This document shows positions 10,687 through 19,013 of a stretch of DNA of 64,000 nucleotides, in pieces. The stretch comes from Kaistia defluvii (GTDB lineage: Bacteria; Pseudomonadota; Alphaproteobacteria; Rhizobiales; Kaistiaceae), in assembly GCF_026343955.1 (NCBI RefSeq), contig NZ_JAPKNI010000011.1, positions 97,052 to 161,051 of the forward strand, read 5' to 3'. Within the stretch, counting starts at the first letter, position 1. Every line of letters begins with the position of its first letter. The notes beneath the pieces were generated by a model. The model was given only the letters and a program-made list of their open reading frames with translations. It was not told the origin of the DNA and did no database searches. Both the position numbers and the translations under genes were made by a program.

Positions 10687-11025
10687 ATGCAGAGATCGCT
10701 CGGCCGGCGCCTGGCCTTCAGCGCAGCGGCGCTGTTCTGGAGCCTTGCGCCGCTGCCTGCCCTGGCCGGCAGCGGCATCGACACGCCCGGCCTTTTCCAG
10801 CAGCCCAACCTTTTTGCCCAGCCGAAGCTGTTCACGGCGCCGCAGCCCCGCGTGCGCACGCCGGCCGCGCCGAAGATCCGGCCCATGGCCGGCAGCGAAT
10901 GCCGCACCCTGCTCGGCACCTGCACGCTGGGCCGGCTGGAGCAGGTGGGCGACCGCTGCTTCTGCCGCACGCCCAAGGGCGCGGTGCAGCAGGGCACGAC
11001 GGAAATCCGCCGCCAGGGACGATAG
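10687..11025 (+). CDS. Small secreted hypothetical protein
   Basis: A 112-residue protein that I do not recognise. Residues 1-27 are a clear signal peptide (RRLAFSAAALFWSLAPLPALAG). The mature part starts with a short repeated pattern (GLFQQPNLFAQPKLF), continues into a Pro/Arg-rich stretch, and ends with four cysteines (ECRTLLGTC and RCFCR) that could form two disulfides. GGAGAG lies 8 bases before the ATG at 10687. It stands alone, divergent from fabA and convergent with actR, with a strong hairpin between the two ends. A periplasmic or outer-envelope location is inferred. Confidence 0.8.
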   Translation: MQRSLGRRLAFSAAALFWSLAPLPALAGSGIDTPGLFQQPNLFAQPKLFTAPQPRVRTPAAPKIRPMAGSECRTLLGTCTLGRLEQVGDRCFCRTPKGAVQQGTTEIRRQGR

Positions 11026-11054
11026 ACGCGCATCTGCAGCGTTCGCGACATGCA

Positions 11055-11076
11055 AACGGGCGCCTCGGCGCCCGTT
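11055..11076. terminator. Bidirectional hairpin between convergent genes
   Basis: AACGGGCGCC and GGCGCCCGTT form a perfect 10-bp stem with a 2-base loop between the stop at 11025 (+) and the actR stop at 11101 (-). Its position suits termination in both directions, although T-runs are weak. Confidence 0.65.
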
Positions 11077-11100
11077 ATCGTTCCGCGAGGCTGGCTCGCC

Positions 11101-11658
11101 TCAGCGCGGCGCGCGCTTTGCCAGGATGCGCTGCAAGGTGCGCCGATGCATGTTGAGGCGGCGGGCCGTCTCCGAGACATTGCGCTCGCACAGTTCATAC
11201 ACGCGCTGGATATGCTCCCAGCGGACGCGATCGGCCGACATCGGATTGTCCGGCGGCAGGGCGCGTTCGGTCGGATCGCGGGTCAGCGCCGAAAAAACCT
11301 CGTCGGCATCGGCGGGCTTGGCCAGGTAGTCGACGGCGCCCAGCTTCACGGCGGTCACGGCGGTGGCGATGTTGCCATAGCCGGTCAGGACGACGGTGCG
11401 CGATTCCGGCCGGCGCTTGCGGATCAGCTCGATCACGTCGAGGCCGTTGCCATCTTCCAGGCGCATGTCGACGACGGCATAGGCCGGCGGCTTCTGGTCG
11501 ACCTTGCGCATGCCTTCCGCCACCGAATCGGCCGTGTCGACGAGAAAGCCGCGTGCTTCCATCGCCCGGGCAAGTCGCTGCAGGAAGGCCTTGTCGTCAT
11601 CCACGATGATGAGCGAGGTGTCCGTGCCGGCGAGACCGGCCGATTCCAGATCTGTCAT
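11101..11658 (-). CDS. actR: ActR/RegA-family response regulator
   Basis: Redox- and acid-responsive global regulator of the RegA/ActR/PrrA type. The 185-residue product has a receiver domain with the phospho-acceptor Asp64 in VVDMRLEDGNG and a C-terminal Fis-type helix-turn-helix (NVSETARRLNMHRRTLQRIL). The length and the four-proline linker region match RegA. It lies downstream of the cognate kinase gene on the same strand, 134 bases after it. In relatives it controls photosynthesis, carbon and nitrogen fixation, respiratory oxidases and acid tolerance. No target operator can be defined from this window. Confidence 0.92.
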   Translation of the reverse strand: MTDLESAGLAGTDTSLIIVDDDKAFLQRLARAMEARGFLVDTADSVAEGMRKVDQKPPAYAVVDMRLEDGNGLDVIELIRKRRPESRTVVLTGYGNIATAVTAVKLGAVDYLAKPADADEVFSALTRDPTERALPPDNPMSADRVRWEHIQRVYELCERNVSETARRLNMHRRTLQRILAKRAPR

Positions 11659-11792
11659 AGACGTTTAACTCCGCGCCTCCCCGAATTTTCTTTTCCTTCC
11701 AGAAGGGGTTATAGGCACCCGAAGTCCCCTCGCCAAGGCCACCATGCAACCGGAAGGGCCGAAACAGGGCCCGGCGGACGCTATGCTCGGCA

Positions 11793-13160
11793 TCAACTGT
11801 GCGCCGAAAGGCCGTCATGGCCCTCGCTGAAATCCGATTTGCCGGAAATGCCGAGCCGATCCATCGCCTCGCGCGACCAGACGATGCGCACAATCGCGCC
11901 ATGCGCCGGCGCCTCGCGATTGGAGAGATCGAGCCGGGCGCCGGTACGTTCCAGCAGCGTCTTGGCGATGAAGAAGCCGAGGCCGAGCCCACCGGCCTCG
12001 TGATCCTCGACACCCTCGATCGTGCGGGAGCGGGTCGTGACATAGGGCTCGCCGATATGGTCGATCACCTCGGAAGCGAAGCCCGGGCCGTCATCGGCGA
12101 TGGTCAGCGACACATTGTCCGCATTCCACTGCGCCGCGATCTCGACCGTTGTTTCGGCGAAGTCGACGGCGTTCTCGACCAGATTGCCGATGCCATACAG
12201 GATCGACGGGTTGCGGCGGCCGACCGGCTCGCTGCCGGCTTCGCCGCTGAACTTGACCTGGATGTCGATGCCGGTATCGGCATGCGGCTCGACGACCTCG
12301 GCCAGCATGTGGCTGAGCGGCAGGCGATCGACATGCTGGCCCGGATCCGTCGACAGCGAGGTCAGCTTGCCCAGGATGTCGCGGCAGCGCTGCGACTGGC
12401 TGCGCAGCAAGGCGATGTCATCGGCATAGGGGCTGCCCGGCGGCAGCTCGCGCTCCAGTTCCTTGGTCACCAGCGCGATGGTGGCCAGCGGCGTGCCGAG
12501 CTCGTGCGCGGCGGCGGCGGCAAGCCCGTCCAGCGCCCAGAGATGCTGCTCGCGCGCCAGCACCAGTTCCGTCGCGGTCAGCGCGTCGGCAAGCTGGCGC
12601 GCCTCCTCGGCGACGCGGAAGGCGTAGACGCCCATGAAGAACACCGCCGAGACCAGCGCCACCCAGACGCCCAGCACATAGAGATAAGGCATGGTCAACG
12701 CCTCGCCCTCGGGCCAGGGCAACGGCATGTGCCAGAGGCCGAGCGCCGTCACGGCGACGATCACCAGCCCGCCCAGCATCACGGTCAGGCGCGGCGCCAG
12801 CGTGGTGGCGGAAACAATGACCGGCACGATGATCAGGATGGCAAAGGGATTTTGCAAACCGCCGGTCAGCGACAGCAGCGCCGACAGCTGCAGCACGTCA
12901 TAGGCGAGCAGCAGCGCGGCGGTGCGGCCCTGCAGGCGCAGGCTGGAAGGATAGCGGATCTTGATGAACAGGTTGAGCCAGGCCGAAAGCGCGATCGCCG
13001 CCAGGCAGAGCCCGATCGGCATCGGGTATTCCAGCCAGAACCGGACGAAGACGACGGTGGCCGTCTGGCCGATGACCGCGAGCCAGCGCAGCCGGACCAG
13101 CGTGTCGAGCTTCAGCCGCCGCGCGCCGAAATCGTGCGAGGGGGGAGCTTGCTCGGGCAT
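11793..13160 (-). CDS. actS: ActS/RegB-family redox sensor histidine kinase
   Basis: Inner-membrane sensor kinase of 455 residues that senses the quinone pool and cytoplasmic redox state and phosphorylates ActR. About six membrane segments occupy residues 25-185. The quinone-binding heptapeptide GGLQNPF is at 100-106. The phosphorylated His219 is in AAAHELGTPLATIAL, and Cys259 (QRCRDILGKL) matches the redox-active cysteine of RegB. The 40-residue His-to-Cys spacing is the same as His225/Cys265 in Rhodobacter capsulatus. N, G1 and G2 boxes follow (NLVENAVDFA, DDGPGF, GLGLGFFIA). It is divergent from phaZ. Confidence 0.93.
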   Translation of the reverse strand: MPEQAPPSHDFGARRLKLDTLVRLRWLAVIGQTATVVFVRFWLEYPMPIGLCLAAIALSAWLNLFIKIRYPSSLRLQGRTAALLLAYDVLQLSALLSLTGGLQNPFAILIIVPVIVSATTLAPRLTVMLGGLVIVAVTALGLWHMPLPWPEGEALTMPYLYVLGVWVALVSAVFFMGVYAFRVAEEARQLADALTATELVLAREQHLWALDGLAAAAAHELGTPLATIALVTKELERELPPGSPYADDIALLRSQSQRCRDILGKLTSLSTDPGQHVDRLPLSHMLAEVVEPHADTGIDIQVKFSGEAGSEPVGRRNPSILYGIGNLVENAVDFAETTVEIAAQWNADNVSLTIADDGPGFASEVIDHIGEPYVTTRSRTIEGVEDHEAGGLGLGFFIAKTLLERTGARLDLSNREAPAHGAIVRIVWSREAMDRLGISGKSDFSEGHDGLSAHS

Positions 13161-13378
13161 GACGCGTCACCTGACGTTGAAAGTTGCGCAATAGCGCCGG
13201 CTTATAGCACGTGCCGAACGATCTCAGGCGACTGCGAAGGCGCCCGCTTCCGCATGGCCCTTGCATCAAGGCAAAAATCGTCCTTACATATTGCAATGCA
13301 CAAGGCTGGCCGCCGCCCTTACTGCCCGACGGAATACTCGGCCGGTCCGATCCCTTCGCGGAGCGGCAGGTGGACGGC

Positions 13379-15046
13379 ATGATGGGTCCCTTATCCTACT
13401 ATCAGCTCTACGAGCTGAACCATGCGGCGCTGTCGCCGATGCGGGCGGCCGCCGACATGTTCGGCCTGCTTCTGAAGAATCCGCTGAACCCGATGAGCCA
13501 GACGCCGCTCGGCCGCAACTGGCAGGCCGGCCTGGAGCTGTTCGAACGGACGACCCGACGCTACGCCAAGCCCAGCTTCGACCTGCCGACGACGCTGGTC
13601 GGCGGCATGCGCGTGCCGGTCACCGAACAGATCGTTTGGCAGAAGCCCTTCTGCGACCTCATTCATTTCGAGCGCGAGCTGGAGCGGCCGCGCCGCGATC
13701 CCAAGCTTTTGATCGTCGCGCCGATGTCGGGCCACTACGCCACGCTGCTGCGCGGCACGGTCGAGGCGATGATGCCGCGCCATGACGTCTACATCACCGA
13801 CTGGATCGACGCCCGCATGGTGCCGCTTGCCGAGGGCGGTTTCGATCTGGACGACTACATCGACTATCTGGTCGAGATCCTGCATTTCCTCGGCGACGAC
13901 GTGCATGTGGTCGCCGTCTGCCAGCCGGCCGTGCCGGTGCTGGCCGCCGTGGCGCTGATGGAAGCGGCGGGCGACCGATTCGCGCCGCGCTCGATGACGC
14001 TGATGGGCGGCCCGATCGACACCCGAATCAATCCGACCGCCGTCAACGAGATGGCGCAGGGCAAGAGCCTCGACTGGTTCGCCGAGAATGTCGTGATGAA
14101 GGTGCCGTTCCCGCATGCCGGCTGCATGCGCGACGTCTATCCCGGGTTCCTGCAGCTTTCGGGCTTCATGAGCATGAATCTGGACCGCCACGTCACGGCG
14201 CATAAGGACCTGTTCAAGCATCTGGTCGAGGGGGACGGCGACAGCGCCACCAAGCACCGCGACTTCTATGACGAATATCTCGCCGTCATGGACCTGACGG
14301 CGGAATTCTACCTGCAGACGGTCGAGACGGTGTTCATCACCCACGCCCTGCCGAAGGGCGAGATGACCCATCGCGGCGTTCCCGTCGACCTGACCGCCGT
14401 CCGCAATGTCGCGCTGCTCACCGTCGAGGGCGAGAATGACGACATTTCCGGCGTCGGCCAGACCGAGGCGGCGCAGCATCTCTGCATCAACATCCCCGAC
14501 GACATGCGGGCGCATTACATGCAGCCCAAGGTCGGCCATTACGGCGTGTTCAACGGCTCGCGCTTCCGCGCCGAGATCGCGCCGCGCATCAGCGATTTCG
14601 TGCTGACGCACGATCGCGACCGCGCCGCCAATGGTGCGAGCGCCAAGGCCCCGGCTGCCAAGGCCCCTGCCGCCAAGGCGGAGCCCGAGGCCAAATCGGC
14701 GGTCACGCCCGCCGCGCGCAAGCCCGCCGCGGCGCGGCCTGCCAAGGTCAAGCCAGCCGCCCCGGCCAAGGCGACCGCCGCCAAGCCGGCCGAACCGGCC
14801 GATGATCTCAAGCGCATCGCCGGCATCGGCCCCAAGCTGGAGGCGAGCCTCAACGCGGCCGGATTCACGCGTTTCGCCCAGATCGCCCGGCTGACGGTGA
14901 AGCAGCAGACCGCGCTCGACGCAAAGCTCGGGCTCCGCGGCCGCGTGGCACGAGAAAAATGGATCGAGCAGGCCAAGGGACTGATGCAGGAACCGACGGC
15001 CCAGCTACAGGCCAGCCTGGAACCTGCCCCCGTTTCCGCCGACTAG
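13379..15046 (+). CDS. phaZ: Intracellular polyhydroxybutyrate depolymerase with C-terminal Ala/Lys/Pro linker and helix-hairpin-helix domain
   Basis: Intracellular PHB depolymerase that mobilises storage granules. Residues 1 to about 415 are the catalytic part, with Cys181 as nucleophile in AVCQPAVPV (the counterpart of Cys183 in Cupriavidus PhaZa1) and a likely catalytic His in the KVGHYGVF segment. Residues about 417-473 are an Ala/Lys/Pro-rich low-complexity linker. Residues about 474-540 are a helix-hairpin-helix-like domain (DDLKRIAGIGPKLEASLNAA, ending in GRVAREKWIEQA) of the type appended to rhizobial NuoE and RplU. The total of 555 residues is well above a plain depolymerase. The start is ATG ATG at 13379/13382 with AGGTGG upstream. 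Confidence 0.88.
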   Translation: MMGPLSYYQLYELNHAALSPMRAAADMFGLLLKNPLNPMSQTPLGRNWQAGLELFERTTRRYAKPSFDLPTTLVGGMRVPVTEQIVWQKPFCDLIHFERELERPRRDPKLLIVAPMSGHYATLLRGTVEAMMPRHDVYITDWIDARMVPLAEGGFDLDDYIDYLVEILHFLGDDVHVVAVCQPAVPVLAAVALMEAAGDRFAPRSMTLMGGPIDTRINPTAVNEMAQGKSLDWFAENVVMKVPFPHAGCMRDVYPGFLQLSGFMSMNLDRHVTAHKDLFKHLVEGDGDSATKHRDFYDEYLAVMDLTAEFYLQTVETVFITHALPKGEMTHRGVPVDLTAVRNVALLTVEGENDDISGVGQTEAAQHLCINIPDDMRAHYMQPKVGHYGVFNGSRFRAEIAPRISDFVLTHDRDRAANGASAKAPAAKAPAAKAEPEAKSAVTPAARKPAAARPAKVKPAAPAKATAAKPAEPADDLKRIAGIGPKLEASLNAAGFTRFAQIARLTVKQQTALDAKLGLRGRVAREKWIEQAKGLMQEPTAQLQASLEPAPVSAD

Positions 15047-15113
15047 ATTCTTCTTGAATCGCGTTCTGCCTCTTCCCACTTCCGATGCTGGGGGTGCGAG
15101 AGAGGAAGGTTCA

Positions 15114-15587
15114 ATGTCTCATACTCAGGCCTTGCGTCCGGGATGGACGCCGCTCACCATCGCGTTGATGGTCCTCGGCTTCTTCGTGTTCTGGCCGCTC
15201 GGCCTCGCCATGCTCGCCTACATCATCTGGGGCAACCGGCTACCCGAGTTCCGCCGCAACGCCGAGGGAATGCGCAACGACTTCAAGCGCTCCTTCTCCG
15301 GCTGCGGCTGGCAGAGCCGGCGTGAGACGTCATGGGGCGCCTATCGCAGCGAGAGCGGAAATTCCGCCTTCGACGCCTATCGCGCAGCCGAACTGAAGCG
15401 GCTCGACGAAGAGCGTCGCAAGCTCGATGAAGAACGCGCCGAATTCGAGACCTTCGTCCAGAACCTGCGTCGCGCCCGCGACCAGGAAGAGTTCGATCGC
15501 TTCGCCGCCGAGCGCGCCGCCGCTCGCCGCAACCAGACCCCGCCCGCGACGGGCGACAAGGGTCCCGGCCCGGTGATCGATCTCTGA
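15114..15587 (+). CDS. DUF2852 family membrane-anchored protein
   Basis: A 157-residue protein of the alphaproteobacterial DUF2852 family. One hydrophobic segment lies at residues 12-36 (LTIALMVLGFFVFWPLGLAML). It is followed by a polar region and a charged helical stretch (residues about 95-140) rich in Glu/Arg with coiled-coil character (LDEERRKLDEERAEFETF). AGAGGAAGGT precedes the ATG at 15114. The function is unknown. It is followed by a rho-independent terminator. Confidence 0.88.
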   Translation: MSHTQALRPGWTPLTIALMVLGFFVFWPLGLAMLAYIIWGNRLPEFRRNAEGMRNDFKRSFSGCGWQSRRETSWGAYRSESGNSAFDAYRAAELKRLDEERRKLDEERAEFETFVQNLRRARDQEEFDRFAAERAAARRNQTPPATGDKGPGPVIDL

Positions 15588-15609
15588 TCGACGGCGAATA
15601 CTGACGGGA

Positions 15610-15639
15610 AGGGCCGTGCCGCAGGGCGCGGCCCTTTTT
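15610..15639 (+). terminator. Rho-independent terminator after the DUF2852 gene
   Basis: GGGCCG and CGGCCC pair around a GC-rich loop and are followed by a run of five T, 23 bases past the stop at 15587. Confidence 0.8.
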
Positions 15640-15737
15640 CATTGCGGCCTCGTCGGCCCCGCCGCCGCGCCGGCGGAACCGTCTCGTCCCTCCGGGACTT
15701 GATGCTTCAGGTCCATCGAAAACGGGAGATGCGAAGC

Positions 15738-16238
15738 ATGAGCCGACTCAGCTTGATTCTGAACAAGATCTTCAAGGGCGGCGAAGCCCAGGCGTCGGAG
15801 CGCGCGCCGCAAACGAGCGCGCCGGCGTCACAGCCCTCCCCCGCCGCGCCGGTCCCCGGCGGCACAAGCCCCGCGCCGGCCGGCACGACCACCACGGCCA
15901 GCCCAGCGCCATCGACGCCGCCAGGCGTCAACCCGGCGCCCGCAGCCGGCGCTGGTGCGCACACTTCCACGCCGCAGGCCACGGTCGACGTGGCCGCCGT
16001 GCTGTCCGCGCTGGCCGCCAAGTCGCCGGGCAAGCTCGACTGGAAGAAGTCGATCGTCGACCTGCTCAAGCTGCTCGATCTCGACAGCAGCATCACCGCC
16101 CGCAAGGAACTCGCCAAGGAGCTGCACTATACGGGCGACCCCAACGATTCCGCCGCCATGAACATGTGGCTGCACAAGGCCGTGATGCAGAAGCTGGCGG
16201 AGAATGGCGGCAAGGTGCCGGCCGATCTCAAGGACTGA
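15738..16238 (+). CDS. DUF3597 family protein
   Basis: A 166-residue protein with a short N-terminal helix (MSRLSLILNKIFKGG), a Pro/Ala/Thr/Ser-rich low-complexity linker (residues about 16-80) and the conserved DUF3597 C-terminal domain (residues about 84-160, with LDWKKSIVDLLKLLDLDSS and ARKELAKELHYTG). The domain resembles LysM-adjacent small helical domains of unknown role. The ATG at 15738 follows GGGAGATGCGAAGC. It is isolated between two terminators. Confidence 0.87.
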   Translation: MSRLSLILNKIFKGGEAQASERAPQTSAPASQPSPAAPVPGGTSPAPAGTTTTASPAPSTPPGVNPAPAAGAGAHTSTPQATVDVAAVLSALAAKSPGKLDWKKSIVDLLKLLDLDSSITARKELAKELHYTGDPNDSAAMNMWLHKAVMQKLAENGGKVPADLKD

Positions 16239-16259
16239 CCGACCGTCCGAACGTTTGAG

Positions 16260-16285
16260 GAGGCCGCGCCCCGCGCGGCCTCTTT
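16260..16285 (+). terminator. Rho-independent terminator after the DUF3597 gene
   Basis: GAGGCCGCGC and GCGCGGCCTC form a perfect 10-bp stem with a 3-base loop followed by TTT, 22 bases after the stop at 16238. Confidence 0.78.
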
Positions 16286-16359
16286 GCGTGACGCCGCCTT
16301 TCCGGGCGGCGCCGGTTTCGTGCCATCATAATGCCGACGAATCATCCGACAGACACGCC

Positions 16360-17121
16360 ATGGGATTTTTCCAGCGCCTTACCGGCACACCTGCACCCGC
16401 CGGCGTCGCCAAGCCGGACCATTGCCATGTCGAAATCGACGGCGAGAAGGTCCGCGTGACGCTGCTGTGGAACGAGCGCGCCCGCCGCTACACCCTGCGC
16501 CTGCGCGGATCCGTGCGCGAGCCGGTGGTGACGATTCCGGCGCGCGGCCGGCTTTCGGAGGCGCGAGCCTTTCTCGACCGCAATCGCGGCTGGCTGCAGG
16601 CCCGTCTTGCCGCCCTGCCGGCCGCGACCCCGCTTGCCGACGGCGTCCTGATCCCGCTGCGCGGGGTGCCGGTGCGCATCCTGCACCGGCCGGGACGCGG
16701 CGTCGTGCGGCTGGAGGAGGGCGACGGCGAGACGCGGCTTCTGGTGCCGGGCGAGATCGACCACCTGCCTCGCCGCGTCACCGATTTCCTGAAGCGCGAA
16801 GCGCGGCGCGATCTCGAGGCGGCGACGGCGCGGCATGCCGCCTCGCTCGGCGTCACGGTCAAGACCATCCGGCTCGGCGACCCGACCAGCCGCTGGGGCT
16901 CGTGCTCGTCCTCGGGGACGATCGCCTATTCCTGGCGGATGATCCTGGCGCCGCCCGCCGTGCTCGATTATCTCGCCGCGCACGAAGTGGCGCATATGCG
17001 CGAGATGAACCATTCGGCGCGCTTCTGGCGCCATGTCGCCGCGATCTGCCCCGGCATGGACGAGGCGAAGGCCTGGCTGGTCCGCCATGGTGCATCGCTG
17101 CACGCGGTCGGCGCGGAATGA
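16360..17121 (+). CDS. YgjP-like/DUF45 zinc metallopeptidase
   Basis: A 253-residue protein of the M48/WLM-like YgjP (DUF45) family. The zinc site HEVAHMREMNHSARFW supplies HExxH plus a third His, preceded by the family motif TSRWGSCSSSGTI. The N-terminal half (RRYTLRLRGSVREPVVTIP) is the usual DUF45 beta region. There is no signal peptide, so it is cytoplasmic. The substrate is unknown; some relatives sit with type I restriction systems, but none is visible here. The ATG at 16360 lacks a strong ribosome binding site. Confidence 0.88.
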   Translation: MGFFQRLTGTPAPAGVAKPDHCHVEIDGEKVRVTLLWNERARRYTLRLRGSVREPVVTIPARGRLSEARAFLDRNRGWLQARLAALPAATPLADGVLIPLRGVPVRILHRPGRGVVRLEEGDGETRLLVPGEIDHLPRRVTDFLKREARRDLEAATARHAASLGVTVKTIRLGDPTSRWGSCSSSGTIAYSWRMILAPPAVLDYLAAHEVAHMREMNHSARFWRHVAAICPGMDEAKAWLVRHGASLHAVGAE

Positions 17122-17214
17122 CACGCCAGGCCTGCTAGACGGGACGCCCGGTCATTCCCGGAGCTGCCGCCACCCGCTATGATCAAAGCGAAGAATTGGG
17201 ACGGAGAGAGCGTG

Positions 17215-18069
17215 ATGTCTGCCGAAAAGTCACCGGCGCTGGCAGTGTCCAGCTGGAGCCTGCACCGGGCGCTGGGCCTCACCTACCCGAACCGGCCCGA
17301 TCACGACGTGCCGCTGGCGCCCGAGCCGACCTTCGGCCCGGGGCACCTCGCCCTGCTCGACCTGCCGGCCGCCGTCGCCGCGCTCGACATCCACCGCATC
17401 GAGCTGTGCTCTTTCCACCTTCCCAGCCGCGACGCCGACTACGCGGCCGCATTCCGGGCGGCGCTCGAAAAGGCCGGCGTCGTGCTGCAGACCCTGCTGA
17501 TCGAATATGGCGACATCACCCATCCCGTGACCCGCGAGCGCGATCTCGCCTGGATCGAAAGCTGGATCGACACGGCGGCGCGGTTCGGCGCCGAGCAGGC
17601 CCGCGTCATCGCCGGCCGGGCCGAGCCCACGCGCGACGCGCTCGATCTCAGCGTCGCCGGGCTGACCCGTCTCGGCCATTATGGCGAGGCTCGCGGCGTG
17701 CGGATCGTCACGGAAAACTGGTACGAACTGCTGCCCGGGCCGCGCGAACTGCGCTACCTGTTCGACCGGCTCGACGAGACGGTTACGCTCAACGGCGATT
17801 TCGGCAACTGGTCCGGCCCGACCAAATATGCCGATCTCGAGGCGATCTTCGATCTCGCCACCTGCTGCCACGCCAAGGCGGATTTCAGCAATGGCGTCCT
17901 GCATGCCGAGGATTTCCGGCGCTGCCTGGCCGCCGCCGACGCGGCCGGTTTCCGCGGACCCTACACCCTGATCTATGACGGCCCGGACGAGGACGAGTTC
18001 GCCAATCTCAGGGTCGAGCGCGATTTCATCCGCCGCCATTACGAAGAGGTACGCGCGAGCGTCGGCTGA
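17215..18069 (+). CDS. Sugar phosphate isomerase/epimerase (xylose isomerase-like TIM barrel)
   Basis: A 284-residue AP endonuclease family 2-type TIM barrel. Features include an N-terminal AVSSWSLHR strand, IELCSFHLPS, a TENWYELLPG metal-site strand and the C-terminal GPYTLIYDGPDEDEF strand. Such proteins isomerise or epimerise sugars or inositol derivatives, but the substrate cannot be assigned. GGACGGAGAGAG lies just before the ATG at 17215; an in-frame ATG at 17179 is less well supported. It is convergent with the J-domain gene and shows no operon partner. Confidence 0.85.
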   Translation: MSAEKSPALAVSSWSLHRALGLTYPNRPDHDVPLAPEPTFGPGHLALLDLPAAVAALDIHRIELCSFHLPSRDADYAAAFRAALEKAGVVLQTLLIEYGDITHPVTRERDLAWIESWIDTAARFGAEQARVIAGRAEPTRDALDLSVAGLTRLGHYGEARGVRIVTENWYELLPGPRELRYLFDRLDETVTLNGDFGNWSGPTKYADLEAIFDLATCCHAKADFSNGVLHAEDFRRCLAAADAAGFRGPYTLIYDGPDEDEFANLRVERDFIRRHYEEVRASVG

Positions 18070-18115
18070 GAGGCCATTGGGGACGCGGCTCTTCCTCGGG
18101 ACGACGCCCTGCCCT

Positions 18116-18859
18116 TTATCGAACCAGGTTCAGCGTCCTGGGCTTGGCGGCGCCGGGCTTGGGCGGTTCGGGGCGGGCGGCGGCTTCCGCGTGCTTGACC
18201 GGCTCGGCCGGCTTCGCGGCTTCGGCGGGCCTGGCGACCGGCGCCGGTCGGGCGGGTTCGGCCGGCTTTTCGGCCTTGGGCGGCGCCGGCGGCTCGAAAT
18301 CGAAGGAATAGTCGGCGAGCAGCTCGATCGCCTTGGCGAAGATCGTCTCCTCCCGTCGGGTCTTTTCCGCCTGCTCGCGCGTGTCGGCGGCGCGGCGCTC
18401 CAGCACCTTGCGGATGATGTTGTCACCCTCGCGCTTGCGGAAACGGGCGGCCATCGCCTCGGCGCGCTTCGCCTGGCGCTCGAGCTTGCGGATGCCGACG
18501 CCGATATCGGCCTTCTGCTTGGTCAGCGTGTCGCGGATCGGCGCGATCAGGTCGACCGCCTCGAAGGGAATGTCGCTTTCGAGCACCGAGGCGACCAGCG
18601 CGTGGATGCGCTCCATCGCCCGGCCGACAATGTCGTCGACGGCCAGTTCGCCCTCATAGCCGGTCTCGTCATACGCCTTGCGGCGGTCGGGATCGGAGAG
18701 AATCGCATAGGCATGGCTGAGGGTGTGAAACGCTTCGGCGGTGCCGCCGGCATCCGGATGCGCGGCGCGGGCGCGCTGGCGATAGGCCTTGTCGATCTCG
18801 GCGGGCGTGGCGTCCGGTTCAACGGCCAGCTCGCGGTACAGTTTGCGCTTGTCGGCCAT
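18116..18859 (-). CDS. J-domain protein with Ala/Pro/Glu-rich tail
   Basis: A 247-residue stand-alone J-domain protein. Residues 5-67 are a J domain with the HPD tripeptide (AAHPDAGGTAEAFHTL), which would stimulate a DnaK-type ATPase. It lacks the G/F and zinc-finger regions of DnaJ. Residues 90-185 are a charged helical region, and residues about 190-240 are a Pro/Ala/Glu-rich low-complexity tail. The start is the ATG at 18857-18859. It sits next to the PBP gene on the same strand, with a 154-base gap. The client is unknown. Confidence 0.87.
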   Translation of the reverse strand: MADKRKLYRELAVEPDATPAEIDKAYRQRARAAHPDAGGTAEAFHTLSHAYAILSDPDRRKAYDETGYEGELAVDDIVGRAMERIHALVASVLESDIPFEAVDLIAPIRDTLTKQKADIGVGIRKLERQAKRAEAMAARFRKREGDNIIRKVLERRAADTREQAEKTRREETIFAKAIELLADYSFDFEPPAPPKAEKPAEPARPAPVARPAEAAKPAEPVKHAEAAARPEPPKPGAAKPRTLNLVR

Positions 18860-19013
18860 GGCCGGCGAACTCCCTGGGCAGGGTGCCCGGCCTCTCCCAT
18901 GGAGAGCGGCGAGCCTTGAAACGAAGCACGCCCGAACGGGCGCGTCGCCACTATCCACGCCTGACCGGCAAAGTCCACCGCCGCCATGGACGGCGCGGGC
19001 ACGATCCTAGGGA

